This document shows positions 25,508-32,809 of a stretch of DNA of 64,000 nt, in pieces. Location of the stretch: positions 18,568-82,567 of the forward strand of contig NZ_SMKN01000010.1 of assembly GCF_004348675.1 (NCBI RefSeq). The letters are read 5' to 3'. The first letter of the stretch is position 1; each line of letters starts with the position of its first letter. The translations under genes were made by a program, and so were the position numbers. Under the pieces are notes generated by a model. It worked only from the letters and a program-made list of their open reading frames with translations, made no database searches and was not told where the DNA came from. Source of the DNA: Micromonospora sp. KC606. Its GTDB lineage: Bacteria > Actinomycetota > Actinomycetes > Mycobacteriales > Micromonosporaceae.

Positions 25508-25548
25508 AAAAAAGCACCTGGATGGGTTTTGGTTAACCCATCAGGCGC
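25508..25548 (-). terminator. Intrinsic terminator or leader attenuator upstream of the cold-shock gene
   Basis: On the minus strand a hairpin (25514-25548; near-perfect arms CCTGATGGGTT / AACCCATCCAGG with one bulge) is followed directly by six U residues (25508-25513). This is a canonical Rho-independent terminator, rare in such GC-rich DNA. It lies 87 nt after the 74-aa ORF and 90 nt before the cold-shock ATG, so it could serve either. Confidence 0.75.
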
Positions 25549-25635
25549 CGAGACGTCTACGGAAATCAAAACTGCAACCAGGCAAGTCTAGCACAGAACC
25601 AGGCGCTCGCCGGCAGCCTGAGGCATGCGCCTCCG

Positions 25636-25860
25636 TCACAGCACTGCACCGCGAGGCGCAACTTCGATCGCCGCGACGCCTCGGCCGTAGAGTACGACGA
25701 GCCGATCACCGTGTTTGGTGCGCAGCACTCCCGAATCCTGCGCCAGCGTCGAGATCACGTGCTCCACAAGCTCGTCCTCATCGGAGACGTCCGGTTTGTC
25801 GCACGTGACGTCCATGCGGTCGCCGCCGATGAGCCGGACGCGTAGCACCATAGTTGCCAT
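25636..25860 (-). CDS. Small hypothetical protein upstream of the cold-shock gene
   Basis: 74 aa from the ATG at 25860, or 71 aa from the ATG at 25851. The peptide (VLRVRLIGGDRMDVTCDKPD, DELVEHVISTLAQDSGVLR, HGDRLVVLYGRGVAAIEVAP) alternates beta strands and one helix like a compact alpha/beta domain. The intrinsic terminator at 25508-25548 lies downstream and fits as its transcript end. I see no clear ribosome site; it may be leaderless. Family not recognised. Confidence 0.5.
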   Translation of the reverse strand: MATMVLRVRLIGGDRMDVTCDKPDVSDEDELVEHVISTLAQDSGVLRTKHGDRLVVLYGRGVAAIEVAPRGAVL

Positions 25861-26502
25861 GTCGTAGAAGCTAGTCGAGTGGGGATGCCAGGGACAGCGG
25901 CGCTGCCACGGGCTCCTCCGGTCGAGTCGTGCAGCCAGCTGGACCGACGTGCAACCGCTGCTGCAGGTCGCAGCTGCCGACACAGGCGAGGCTCGGACGA
26001 TGGAGCGCACCCGGACGGATGTGGCAATGGACACGAGACGAGGTCGTGTCGATCCCCAGCGGGGGGAACCACATTCATCGCTGGAATCAGCATGCTGAGC
26101 GGGCAGCGCCAACGCTGCGTGTAGTGCGCGTAGAGTGGGTGGTGAATCAGCTCGTCGACATCGTTGGCGCGCCACCGTCCACCGGGGGTGCTACCCAGGT
26201 CTCGGCAGTGTCCGCAGGACAACTTCGAGATCCGAGGGACGGGCGTTGGCAGACCATCCGATCGCCACCAGCACATCAGTGTGCTGGCAGCGGACAACGC
26301 CGCGTCCGTTACAGGCGACGACCAGCGACGCATTGGCGTCCCGTCGGCGATCACGCCCAGGTGATCAGCCGCTGTCTTGCTGGGAAACGATCCACCAATC
26401 CCGCCCATCGCGGTACGACGAGGCCGTCTCGGCACACCTGCGGCAGATGGGCGCCAATCTGGCTGGCCTGATCCAGCAACACCGAACCACAGGACAAAGG
26501 AC
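25861..26502. other. 640-bp region without a recognised gene
   Basis: Open frames on both strands are Arg/His/Trp-rich shadows of no known family. Composition is somewhat lower in GC than the neighbours. Nothing here can be supported as a gene. Confidence 0.5.
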
Positions 26503-26796
26503 ATGACTTTCGTGTTAGCCCCGACCGCGGTCTCTCCGTCACCATTGCGCGAGCCCGCCAAGACCCTCCGCGAAAGAGGAGCAGACAGTTTTCACACCGC
26601 GCTCGCGGCGGTCCTGGCCAGCGGGCTGGAGAATGCGCTTGAGGCGGGTGACCACCCGAGAGCGATCAGCTTCATCAACCGCGGCTTCGCAGAGGGCAGT
26701 CCGCAGCTGGGCTGCGACCTCCTCTGCCGGGCAATCGCGTTCGTCGGGACAGCCCGGACCTGGACCGTGCAGCTCGCACCCCTGCGATCACCGTAG
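26503..26796 (+). CDS. Small hypothetical protein
   Basis: 97 aa from the ATG at 26503, with AAAGG 3-7 nt upstream. The middle is helical and Ala-rich (HTALAAVLASGLENALEAGD, HPRAISFINRGFAEGSPQLG) and could be a small helical bundle. No signal peptide or membrane segment. It stands alone, with unassigned DNA on both sides. Weakly supported; family not recognised. Confidence 0.35.
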   Translation: MTFVLAPTAVSPSPLREPAKTLRERGADSFHTALAAVLASGLENALEAGDHPRAISFINRGFAEGSPQLGCDLLCRAIAFVGTARTWTVQLAPLRSP

Positions 26797-27153
26797 CTCC
26801 CTGGATTGACGAATCACGGCTCCCAGAAGACCAGTACCGAATGCGCCAAGACTGTTACGGAGCCGACGCCGCGGTCGTGAACCAATCAGACACCGCGCCG
26901 TCGACTATCGTGGTGCAGCATCCGCTCACGCCGCCGACAAAGCGCGGCACCGGCCCCGCTTCCCGCCTCACAGGACGGCCGTAGGATCTGGGAGCGGACG
27001 ATCGAGCACCGCGAGGTGCTCCCGTACCGGGATTTCAGCCGGCTGCGCGCCGTCCACGCAGGCGACTGCGAGCGCGCCGAGGATCGCGAGGTCCGCGGGG
27101 GTGCTGCACGACGGTGTCCGCCTCGTGCGCCGCCCGCGACCTCGAGACCGACC
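26797..27153. other. 357-bp spacer without a recognised gene
   Basis: Lies between the 97-aa ORF and the terminator of the left biosynthetic operon. I see no credible coding frame. Confidence 0.5.
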
Positions 27154-27181
27154 GCTCTGCTGGGCGGCCGCCCAGCAGAGC
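27154..27181 (-). terminator. 28-bp perfect palindrome after the left biosynthetic operon
   Basis: GCTCTGCTGGGCGG and its exact complement form a gapless 28-bp palindrome starting 17 nt downstream of the last stop (27199). As RNA it folds into a long GC hairpin and marks the probable 3' end of the nine-gene operon. Confidence 0.7.
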
Positions 27182-27198
27182 GCGGTGTTCCACCCCGC

Positions 27199-28176
27199 TC
27201 AGCCGTGCGGCAGGAGCAGGAGCTTGCCGGTCGAACGCCGGCCGGCCAGATCGGCGTGGGCAGCCGCCGCGTCCGCGAGTGGATAGGCCCCTCCAACGTG
27301 CACGCGCAGCCGGCCGGTCGAGAGCAGGTTCAGCACCGCGCCGGCCCGGGTGAGCAACTCGTGCCGGGTGGCGATGTGGTGGCTCAGATTCGGCCTGGTC
27401 AGCAGCAACGAGCCGGCCGCGTTGAGCCGTTGCGGGTCGAACGGGGGCACCGGGCCGCCGGCCTGGCCGTACAGGGCCAGGGTGCCGCGCGTACGAAGCG
27501 CCGCCAGGCTGGCGTCGAAGGTCGGACCTCCGACGCCGTCGTAGACCGCGGCCACGCCCACGCCGCCGGTGAGCGCGCGCACCTCAGCCGCCACGTCGGC
27601 CCGGTCGTAGCGGATGACCTCGTCGGCTCCGGCGGCCCGGGCGAGTTCGGCCTTCGCGTCGCTGGAGACGGTGCCGATCACCCGTGCCCCTCGCCATCGC
27701 GCCATCTGGGTGAGCAGCTGTCCCATCCCACCGGCCGCCGCGTGCACCAGCACCGTGTCTCCCGGACGCACCGGGTAGGTGTCGTGCAGCAGGTAGTGCG
27801 CGGTCATCCCCTGCAGCAGTGCGGCGGCGGCCGTCTCCAGCGGGAGATCGGGCGGGACCGGCACGGTGGCGGCGGCCGGCACCGCCACGTGCTCGGCGTA
27901 TCCGCCGGGCTGGTTCACCCACGCGACCCGGTCGCCGACCGCCACGCCGGTTACGTCGGAGGCCGCGGCGACCACCGTTCCGGCCCCCTCGATGCCGGGA
28001 ACGAACGGCATGGGCACCGGGTAGACGCCGGAGCGCTGATAGATGTCGATGAAGTTGACGCCGCTGGCGGCCACGGCGACCACCACCCGCCCGGGCTCGG
28101 GCACGGGCACGGCCTTCTCGGCCGGGCGCAGCACCTCCGGGCCGCCCGGTTCGCGGACCACGATCGCCCGGCTCAC
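27199..28176 (-). CDS. Quinone oxidoreductase-like MDR-family dehydrogenase
   Basis: 325 aa, last gene of the left train; its ATG overlaps the stop of the aminotransferase gene (ATGA). A zinc-independent medium-chain dehydrogenase/reductase: GroES-like half with SGVNFIDIYQRSGVYPVPMP, then the NADP-binding fold VLVHAAAGGMGQLLTQMARW and GVAAVYDGVGGPTFDASLAAL, typical of NADPH:quinone reductases (QorA type). No zinc-ligand Cys cluster is seen. In this context it may reduce an enone intermediate of the pathway, or simply be a redox helper; the link is positional. Confidence 0.85.
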   Translation of the reverse strand: MSRAIVVREPGGPEVLRPAEKAVPVPEPGRVVVAVAASGVNFIDIYQRSGVYPVPMPFVPGIEGAGTVVAAASDVTGVAVGDRVAWVNQPGGYAEHVAVPAAATVPVPPDLPLETAAAALLQGMTAHYLLHDTYPVRPGDTVLVHAAAGGMGQLLTQMARWRGARVIGTVSSDAKAELARAAGADEVIRYDRADVAAEVRALTGGVGVAAVYDGVGGPTFDASLAALRTRGTLALYGQAGGPVPPFDPQRLNAAGSLLLTRPNLSHHIATRHELLTRAGAVLNLLSTGRLRVHVGGAYPLADAAAAHADLAGRRSTGKLLLLPHG

Positions 28177-29150
28177 CTGGGCACCTCCGTCAGCCAGTCG
28201 GCGTGCCGGCCGGAGCGGCCCCGCACGAGCCGGGTGTACTCGGCCGCCAGCCGCTGGGTTACCGAGCCGGGGCGACCGGCCCCGACCTGCAGGCCGTCGA
28301 CGCTGGTGATCGGCAGGATCTCCCAGGCGGTGCCCATGAAAAACAGCTCGTCGGCGAGGTAGAGCTCGCTGCGGTCCACCTCCCGTTCGATCACCGGCTC
28401 GCCGGATTCCTCGAGGAGGCGGAGCACGGTGTCGCGGGTGATGCTCTCCAGCACGCCACTGGTCAGCGACGGGGTGATCACCGTTCCGTTGCGGACCAAC
28501 GCGATGCAGGCGCCCGGGCCCTCGCTCACCTTGTGCCGCTCGTTGAGCAGGATCGGCCAGTCGTGGCCGTTCTCCTGTGCCTCCATCATCGCCAGCCGAC
28601 CGTTGTGGTAGTTCGAGAAGGCTTTGACGCGGGGCGGCATGGCGGCGTCACTGATGCGTTGCCAGGAGCTCACCCCTGCGCGGCAGCCGCGGCCGGTGTC
28701 GAGACGGCTGCGGAACGGCCAGCTGTCGATCACCACCTCGCAGACCGACCCCGCCGGCACCATCTGCTCACGGATGAGCCCGGACGGGAACGCCCACGGC
28801 CGCACGTACGCGTCCTCGCGGTAGCCGTTGCCCCGCAGCAGCTCGAACACCGCGGCCCGCAGCTCGGAAAGGGTGTACGGCAGGTCTAGCCGGCAGATCC
28901 GGGCCGAGTCGGACAGCCGGCGCAGATGCTCGTCGAGCCGGAACAGCAACAGCCGCCCGTCGTCCGCCCGGTACGCCTTGATCCCCTCGAAGACCGCCGC
29001 CGTGGACGCGTGGCCAACCGCGTTGACGTGGATCTGCGCCTGCTCCCACAGCACCAGCCTGCCGCTGCGCCAGATCCATTCCGGGCGATCGGCGGCGGGA
29101 CTGGCGAGCGAGTCCAGCGCCGCGAGGGGCGCCGGTGCGGAGACGTTCAT
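28173..29150 (-). CDS. Class IV PLP aminotransferase, branched-chain (IlvE)-like
   Basis: 325 aa from the ATG at 29150 (AGGGA upstream; overlaps the HAD gene's stop). The fold-type IV signature is clear: HVNAVGHASTAAVFEGIKAY, YVRPWAFPSGL, the Lys-bearing RVKAFSNYHNGRLAMMEAQE, NERHKVSEGPGACIALVRNG and SGVLESITRDTV. These enzymes transfer amino groups between 2-keto acids and glutamate. Beside a NeuB-like synthase, which makes 2-keto-3-deoxy acids, the natural hypothesis is amination of that keto acid to a polyhydroxylated alpha-amino acid; ordinary branched-chain amino acid supply is the alternative. Confidence 0.85.
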   Translation of the reverse strand: MNVSAPAPLAALDSLASPAADRPEWIWRSGRLVLWEQAQIHVNAVGHASTAAVFEGIKAYRADDGRLLLFRLDEHLRRLSDSARICRLDLPYTLSELRAAVFELLRGNGYREDAYVRPWAFPSGLIREQMVPAGSVCEVVIDSWPFRSRLDTGRGCRAGVSSWQRISDAAMPPRVKAFSNYHNGRLAMMEAQENGHDWPILLNERHKVSEGPGACIALVRNGTVITPSLTSGVLESITRDTVLRLLEESGEPVIEREVDRSELYLADELFFMGTAWEILPITSVDGLQVGAGRPGSVTQRLAAEYTRLVRGRSGRHADWLTEVPR

Positions 29151-29821
29151 CGGTTCCCTGCTTCTGTGAGTCGGTTCAGGTAGGCATCCGGCACGACGTC
29201 GACCAGGCTGGAACGGATCTCGTCCGCGGCGGAGAGGTCGGCGTGCGCGCCCACCGCATTGCGGACCGCGACGCAGTACACCCCGGCCGCACGGGCGGCC
29301 CGCACCCCCGACTCGGAGTCCTCGAAGGCCACCGCGTCGGCCGCCGGTACGCCGGCGCGGCGCAGCGCCAGCCGGTAGAGATCGGGGGCGGGCTTGTGCC
29401 ACGGGGTGTCGTCGCCGGTGACCAGCCGGTCGAAGCGGTGCCGCAGGCCGAGTCGCGCCAGATGTGAGTCCACCCAGCTCAGCGAGGAGCTGGAAACCAC
29501 ACCCAGGCCCAGGCCGGCGGCCCGGCCCGCGTCGAGCAGCGCCGTGACGCCGGGACGCTCCGGCTCGGCGGCGCACAGCTCGCGTTTGCGCCGCAGCCGG
29601 GCCGCCCGCGCCGCCTCACCGAGTGGGCGGCCGAGGCGCGCGGACAGGTCGGCGACGGCGACCGCCTCCCCGTCCGAGCGGCCGGCCATCGCGGCCCACA
29701 CCCGGTCGGGCAGACCGTGACCGAGCAGCTGTGCGTACACCTCGTCCCAGGAACGGTGGGCGGCCCGCTCGGTGTCGCAGAGCAGCCCGTCGAAGTCGAA
29801 CAGGAGCAGGCGCAGTGGCAT
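29147..29821 (-). CDS. HAD-superfamily phosphatase (beta-phosphoglucomutase-like)
   Basis: 224 aa. Motif I LLLFDFDGLLCDTE supplies the nucleophile and acid/base Asp (D9, D11), motif II VVSSSSL, motif III Lys in TPWHKPAPDLY, and motif IV FEDSESGV. The helical cap between residues 17 and 85 places it with sugar-phosphate phosphatases and phosphomutases. In the left operon it probably dephosphorylates the sugar phosphate made by the transketolase or NeuB-like enzyme. Stop and start codons overlap the aminotransferase gene. Confidence 0.88.
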   Translation of the reverse strand: MPLRLLLFDFDGLLCDTERAAHRSWDEVYAQLLGHGLPDRVWAAMAGRSDGEAVAVADLSARLGRPLGEAARAARLRRKRELCAAEPERPGVTALLDAGRAAGLGLGVVSSSSLSWVDSHLARLGLRHRFDRLVTGDDTPWHKPAPDLYRLALRRAGVPAADAVAFEDSESGVRAARAAGVYCVAVRNAVGAHADLSAADEIRSSLVDVVPDAYLNRLTEAGNR

Positions 29822-29824
29822 GGA

Positions 29825-31219
29825 TCAGCCACCGTCCTCGACGGCGGCGGTCTCGTGTGGCCCGGCCTGCGCCGGCACCGTCACCGCCGCCCTCGCCTCG
29901 TTCGGTTGCACAGGGCCGAGCACCCGGTCGGTGTAGTCGCTGGCGAACAGGCCGTCCGGGTCCAGTTCGGCACGAATCCGCTGGAACAGTTCCCACTCGG
30001 GGTAGCGCGGGGCGAGCACCTCCACGGTGGCGGTATGCGCCTTGCCCCAGTGCGGCCGTCCACCGTGGTCGCGCAGCACCGGCTCTATGGCGCGCAGCAG
30101 CTCCACCTGCCCAGCCGTACGCGGCACGGTCAGGTTGACGTAGCCGGTTCGCCGCCCGTACGCGGGACTCAGCGGCGAGTCGTCGCCGGCGCCCACCCGG
30201 ACCAGCACGGAGTAGGGCGAGTAGGCGCCCGTGCGGCGCAGCGTGCGGCGCAGGGCGCGCAGGGCGTCTGGTGTCGCCTCCAGCGGCAGCGCATGCTCCA
30301 GGGCGAGGAATTTGACCGGCTGCGGGAAGGTGAACACCCGGTGGCTGGCGTCGACGTATTCGACGGCGGGCCGGGCCGGCAGCAGGCGTCGCCCCTTGAG
30401 CCACGGGACTGCGCGGGCGTCGGCGCGGCCGGCCAGCCCGATCAGCCCGCAGCGCACCTCGTCTAGCGTCGTTGCGTACCGTCGGCGGACCGCGTCACGG
30501 GTGCGCGGGGCGTCCGTGACCCGCAGCGCCCGCAGACCGGCCCGGTTCTGCCAGGGTAGCCAGGAGAACGCGACGTGGTCGGCCTCGGCGGCCCAGTCGG
30601 TGAACCCGTCCAGCACCGTGTCGAGCGGCTCGGAGCGGGTGCTTACCCGCAGGTTGAACTGTGGCACGCAGCGCAGCGTGACGGTGCTCAGCACCCCGAG
30701 CGTGCCGAGCGCGGTCCGGGCGCAGCGGAACACCTCGGGCTCGTGGTCGGCGTCGAGGGTGCGGACCCGGCCGTCCGCGGTGACCAGCCGCAGGCGGATG
30801 ACCTGCGCCGACAGCGGGGCGTGCGCCAGTCCGGAGCCGTGGTTGCCGGTGGAGATCGCGCCGGCGACGCTCTGTTCCGCCAGCGTACCGATGTTGGCCA
30901 GGGCCAGGCCGCGCCGGTCCAGCACCTCGGCGAGCTCGCGCAGTGTGGTGCCACCGCGGACCGTGACCTCGCCGGCCGCGGCGTTCACCGCGAGTACACC
31001 GCGGTAGCGGGACAGGTCGAGCAGCACGCCATCGGTGCACGCCAAGGCGTTGAAGGAGTGACCGGAGCCGGCGGCACGCACCGGGATCCCGCGCTCGCCG
31101 GCGGCGCGCACCACCGCCACCACAGCGTCCTCGGTCGTCGGGGCGAGCAGCTGGGCGGGCCGGCACCCCACCGTGCCGGACCACGTCTGCCAGCGGCGGC
31201 CCGGCTGCGGCGCGGTCAT
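29825..31219 (-). CDS. FAD-dependent aldonolactone/alditol oxidase-like enzyme
   Basis: 464 aa from the ATG at 31219, overlapping the upstream stop (ATGA). The vanillyl-alcohol-oxidase fold shows an FAD-binding domain (about 20-190; VRAAGSGHSFNALACTDGVL, where the His of GSGHSF is the usual covalent flavin site, and AISTGNHGSGLAHA) and a C-terminal ALO domain (WQNRAGLRALR, and HWGKAHT near residue 395). The family contains D-arabinono-1,4-lactone oxidase, L-gulonolactone oxidase and alditol oxidase. It would oxidise a polyol, aldose or lactone of the pathway. It starts just downstream of the RmlD-like reductase gene. Confidence 0.88.
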   Translation of the reverse strand: MTAPQPGRRWQTWSGTVGCRPAQLLAPTTEDAVVAVVRAAGERGIPVRAAGSGHSFNALACTDGVLLDLSRYRGVLAVNAAAGEVTVRGGTTLRELAEVLDRRGLALANIGTLAEQSVAGAISTGNHGSGLAHAPLSAQVIRLRLVTADGRVRTLDADHEPEVFRCARTALGTLGVLSTVTLRCVPQFNLRVSTRSEPLDTVLDGFTDWAAEADHVAFSWLPWQNRAGLRALRVTDAPRTRDAVRRRYATTLDEVRCGLIGLAGRADARAVPWLKGRRLLPARPAVEYVDASHRVFTFPQPVKFLALEHALPLEATPDALRALRRTLRRTGAYSPYSVLVRVGAGDDSPLSPAYGRRTGYVNLTVPRTAGQVELLRAIEPVLRDHGGRPHWGKAHTATVEVLAPRYPEWELFQRIRAELDPDGLFASDYTDRVLGPVQPNEARAAVTVPAQAGPHETAAVEDGG

Positions 31220-32106
31220 CGCCGGTCTCCCTGCACCAGCGACAGGTGAAACCGGTCGACCGCGTCCTGCCAGGTGGGCATGGACCAGCCAAGTCCGGAC
31301 AGCCGGTCGGTGTTCAGCGTCGAGTCGATGGGCCGACCGCCCAGGAAGCCCCATTCGCGCAGCGGGACCCGCTGTGGGGCGGGCGCGTCCGGAATTCGGC
31401 CGGTCAGATACTCGCCTACCTGGTACCAGCTCGCGGTGCCCCGGTTCGCCACGTGGATCGTGCCGGTCACGGTGGCGTAGGTGAGCAGGAAGGCCAGCGC
31501 CCGGGCCAGGTCCACCGTGTACGTCGGCGCGCTGAACTGGTCGTCGATCAGCCGGGCCGGGGTGCCGCGACGGGCGTGGCCGAGGATGGCCAGCACCGTG
31601 TCGAGGCGTTCGTCCGTGCCGCCGAACAGCCACGACGTCCGGACGGTTAGGTGGTCGTCGAGCAGGGCGACCATCCGCTCCCCCGCCACCTTGGTGAGCC
31701 CGTACACGCTCTGCGGATTCGGGATGTCATCCTCGCGGTAGCCCCCGGCCGGGGTGCGTACGCCGTCGAACACGTAGTCGCTGGAGATGTAGACCAGTCG
31801 GCTGCCGTGCCGGGCGCAGGCGTCGACGACGTTGCGTACGCCGGCGATGTTGACCCGCAACGCCAGTTTCGGATCCAGTTCACAGTCGTCGACGATGGCG
31901 TGCGCCGCAGCGTGGACGACCACGTCGGGCGCGAACGCCGCAACGGAGGCCTGCACCGCGGTGCCGTCCGCGATGTCGAAGTCGCGGACCGAGACACCGC
32001 GGATGTCCCAGTCCGCGGTGTCCGGGTTGTCGGCGAGGGCCGTGGTGAGTGCGGTGCCGAGCATGCCGTCGGCGCCGGTCAGGTAGAGGCGCACCGCTCG
32101 GCTCAC
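31216..32106 (-). CDS. RmlD-like NAD(P)-dependent sugar reductase (extended SDR)
   Basis: 296 aa from a GTG at 32106 that overlaps the RraA stop (GTGA). The Rossmann motif TGADGMLGTAL, the active-site YISSDYVFDG and YGLTKVAGE (Tyr-xxx-Lys), and FSAPTYTVDLARAL closely match dTDP-4-dehydrorhamnose reductase family proteins. No RmlA, B or C genes accompany it, so a dTDP-rhamnose role is unlikely; it probably reduces or epimerises a keto group on the locus's own sugar-derived intermediate. Confidence 0.87.
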   Translation of the reverse strand: MSRAVRLYLTGADGMLGTALTTALADNPDTADWDIRGVSVRDFDIADGTAVQASVAAFAPDVVVHAAAHAIVDDCELDPKLALRVNIAGVRNVVDACARHGSRLVYISSDYVFDGVRTPAGGYREDDIPNPQSVYGLTKVAGERMVALLDDHLTVRTSWLFGGTDERLDTVLAILGHARRGTPARLIDDQFSAPTYTVDLARALAFLLTYATVTGTIHVANRGTASWYQVGEYLTGRIPDAPAPQRVPLREWGFLGGRPIDSTLNTDRLSGLGWSMPTWQDAVDRFHLSLVQGDRR

Positions 32107-32777
32107 AGGTGGCCGAACTCGGTAAGCAGGTCGGTGACGGTGGCACCGGACTGGATCTTCTCGCGGATGATCCGTTCCTTGCCGATCTGGTGGTGGGTGC
32201 CCTCCAGCACCTCCTCGGCCAACTGCTGCGGCACCACGGCCAGCCCGTTCTCGTCCGCGACCACGATGTCGCCCGGGTTGATCACCTGGCCGCCGACCAC
32301 GACGGGAACGTTGACCTGCACCGGCTCCGTCCGGTTGTGCACGGCGGTCGGCGAGGGCCGCGGGATGGCACCGCGGTACCAGACCGGGAAGTTCAGGTCA
32401 CGGATCTCGTCGACGTCGCGGATGAAGCCGTCGACGATGCCGGCCGCGACCCCGGCCTTCAACGACAGCGTCGACATCAGGCCGCCCCACATCGCGGTCA
32501 GCGGCGAGCCGTGGGCGGCGACGACGATGATGTCCCCGGGCTGGGCGGTGGCCAGTACCGGCATGGTGTCGACGAGGTCGTCGATGGACAGGTTCACGGT
32601 CAGCGCCGGCCCGGCCACCTTGTGCTCGGGTCGTACCGTCTGGAAGCCGCCGATCGCGCCGACCCGGCGGCGGGCGTCGGTTACCAGGCAGCTGGGGCTG
32701 TACTCGGTGAGCACCTCACGGAACCGGTCGACGATTTCCTGGGGCGGGCGGTGCAGCTCGTTGTGGATGGTCTCCAT
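32103..32777 (-). CDS. RraA-family protein, possible HMG/keto-acid aldolase or decarboxylase
   Basis: 224 aa, ATG at 32777 with GAGGAGAG upstream. The sequence shows the RraA fold motifs AAHGSPLTAMWGGLMSTLSL, GIVDGFIRDVDEIRDLNFPV (Arg-Asp metal and substrate site) and the hallmark NPGDIVVADENGLAVVP. Family members are 4-hydroxy-4-methyl-2-oxoglutarate/4-carboxy-4-hydroxy-2-oxoadipate aldolases with oxaloacetate decarboxylase activity, or RNase E regulators. Inside a sugar-acid operon, an aldolase or decarboxylase working on a 2-keto acid fits best. Confidence 0.85.
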   Translation of the reverse strand: METIHNELHRPPQEIVDRFREVLTEYSPSCLVTDARRRVGAIGGFQTVRPEHKVAGPALTVNLSIDDLVDTMPVLATAQPGDIIVVAAHGSPLTAMWGGLMSTLSLKAGVAAGIVDGFIRDVDEIRDLNFPVWYRGAIPRPSPTAVHNRTEPVQVNVPVVVGGQVINPGDIVVADENGLAVVPQQLAEEVLEGTHHQIGKERIIREKIQSGATVTDLLTEFGHL

Positions 32778-32809
32778 CGTCTCTCCTCGGGTGTGTCGGG
32801 ACGGGAACG

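Noticed and set aside
31216..32106. dTDP-rhamnose pathway as the role of the RmlD-like gene
   Set aside because: No RmlA, RmlB or RmlC gene lies in the operon, and its neighbours point to a different sugar pathway.
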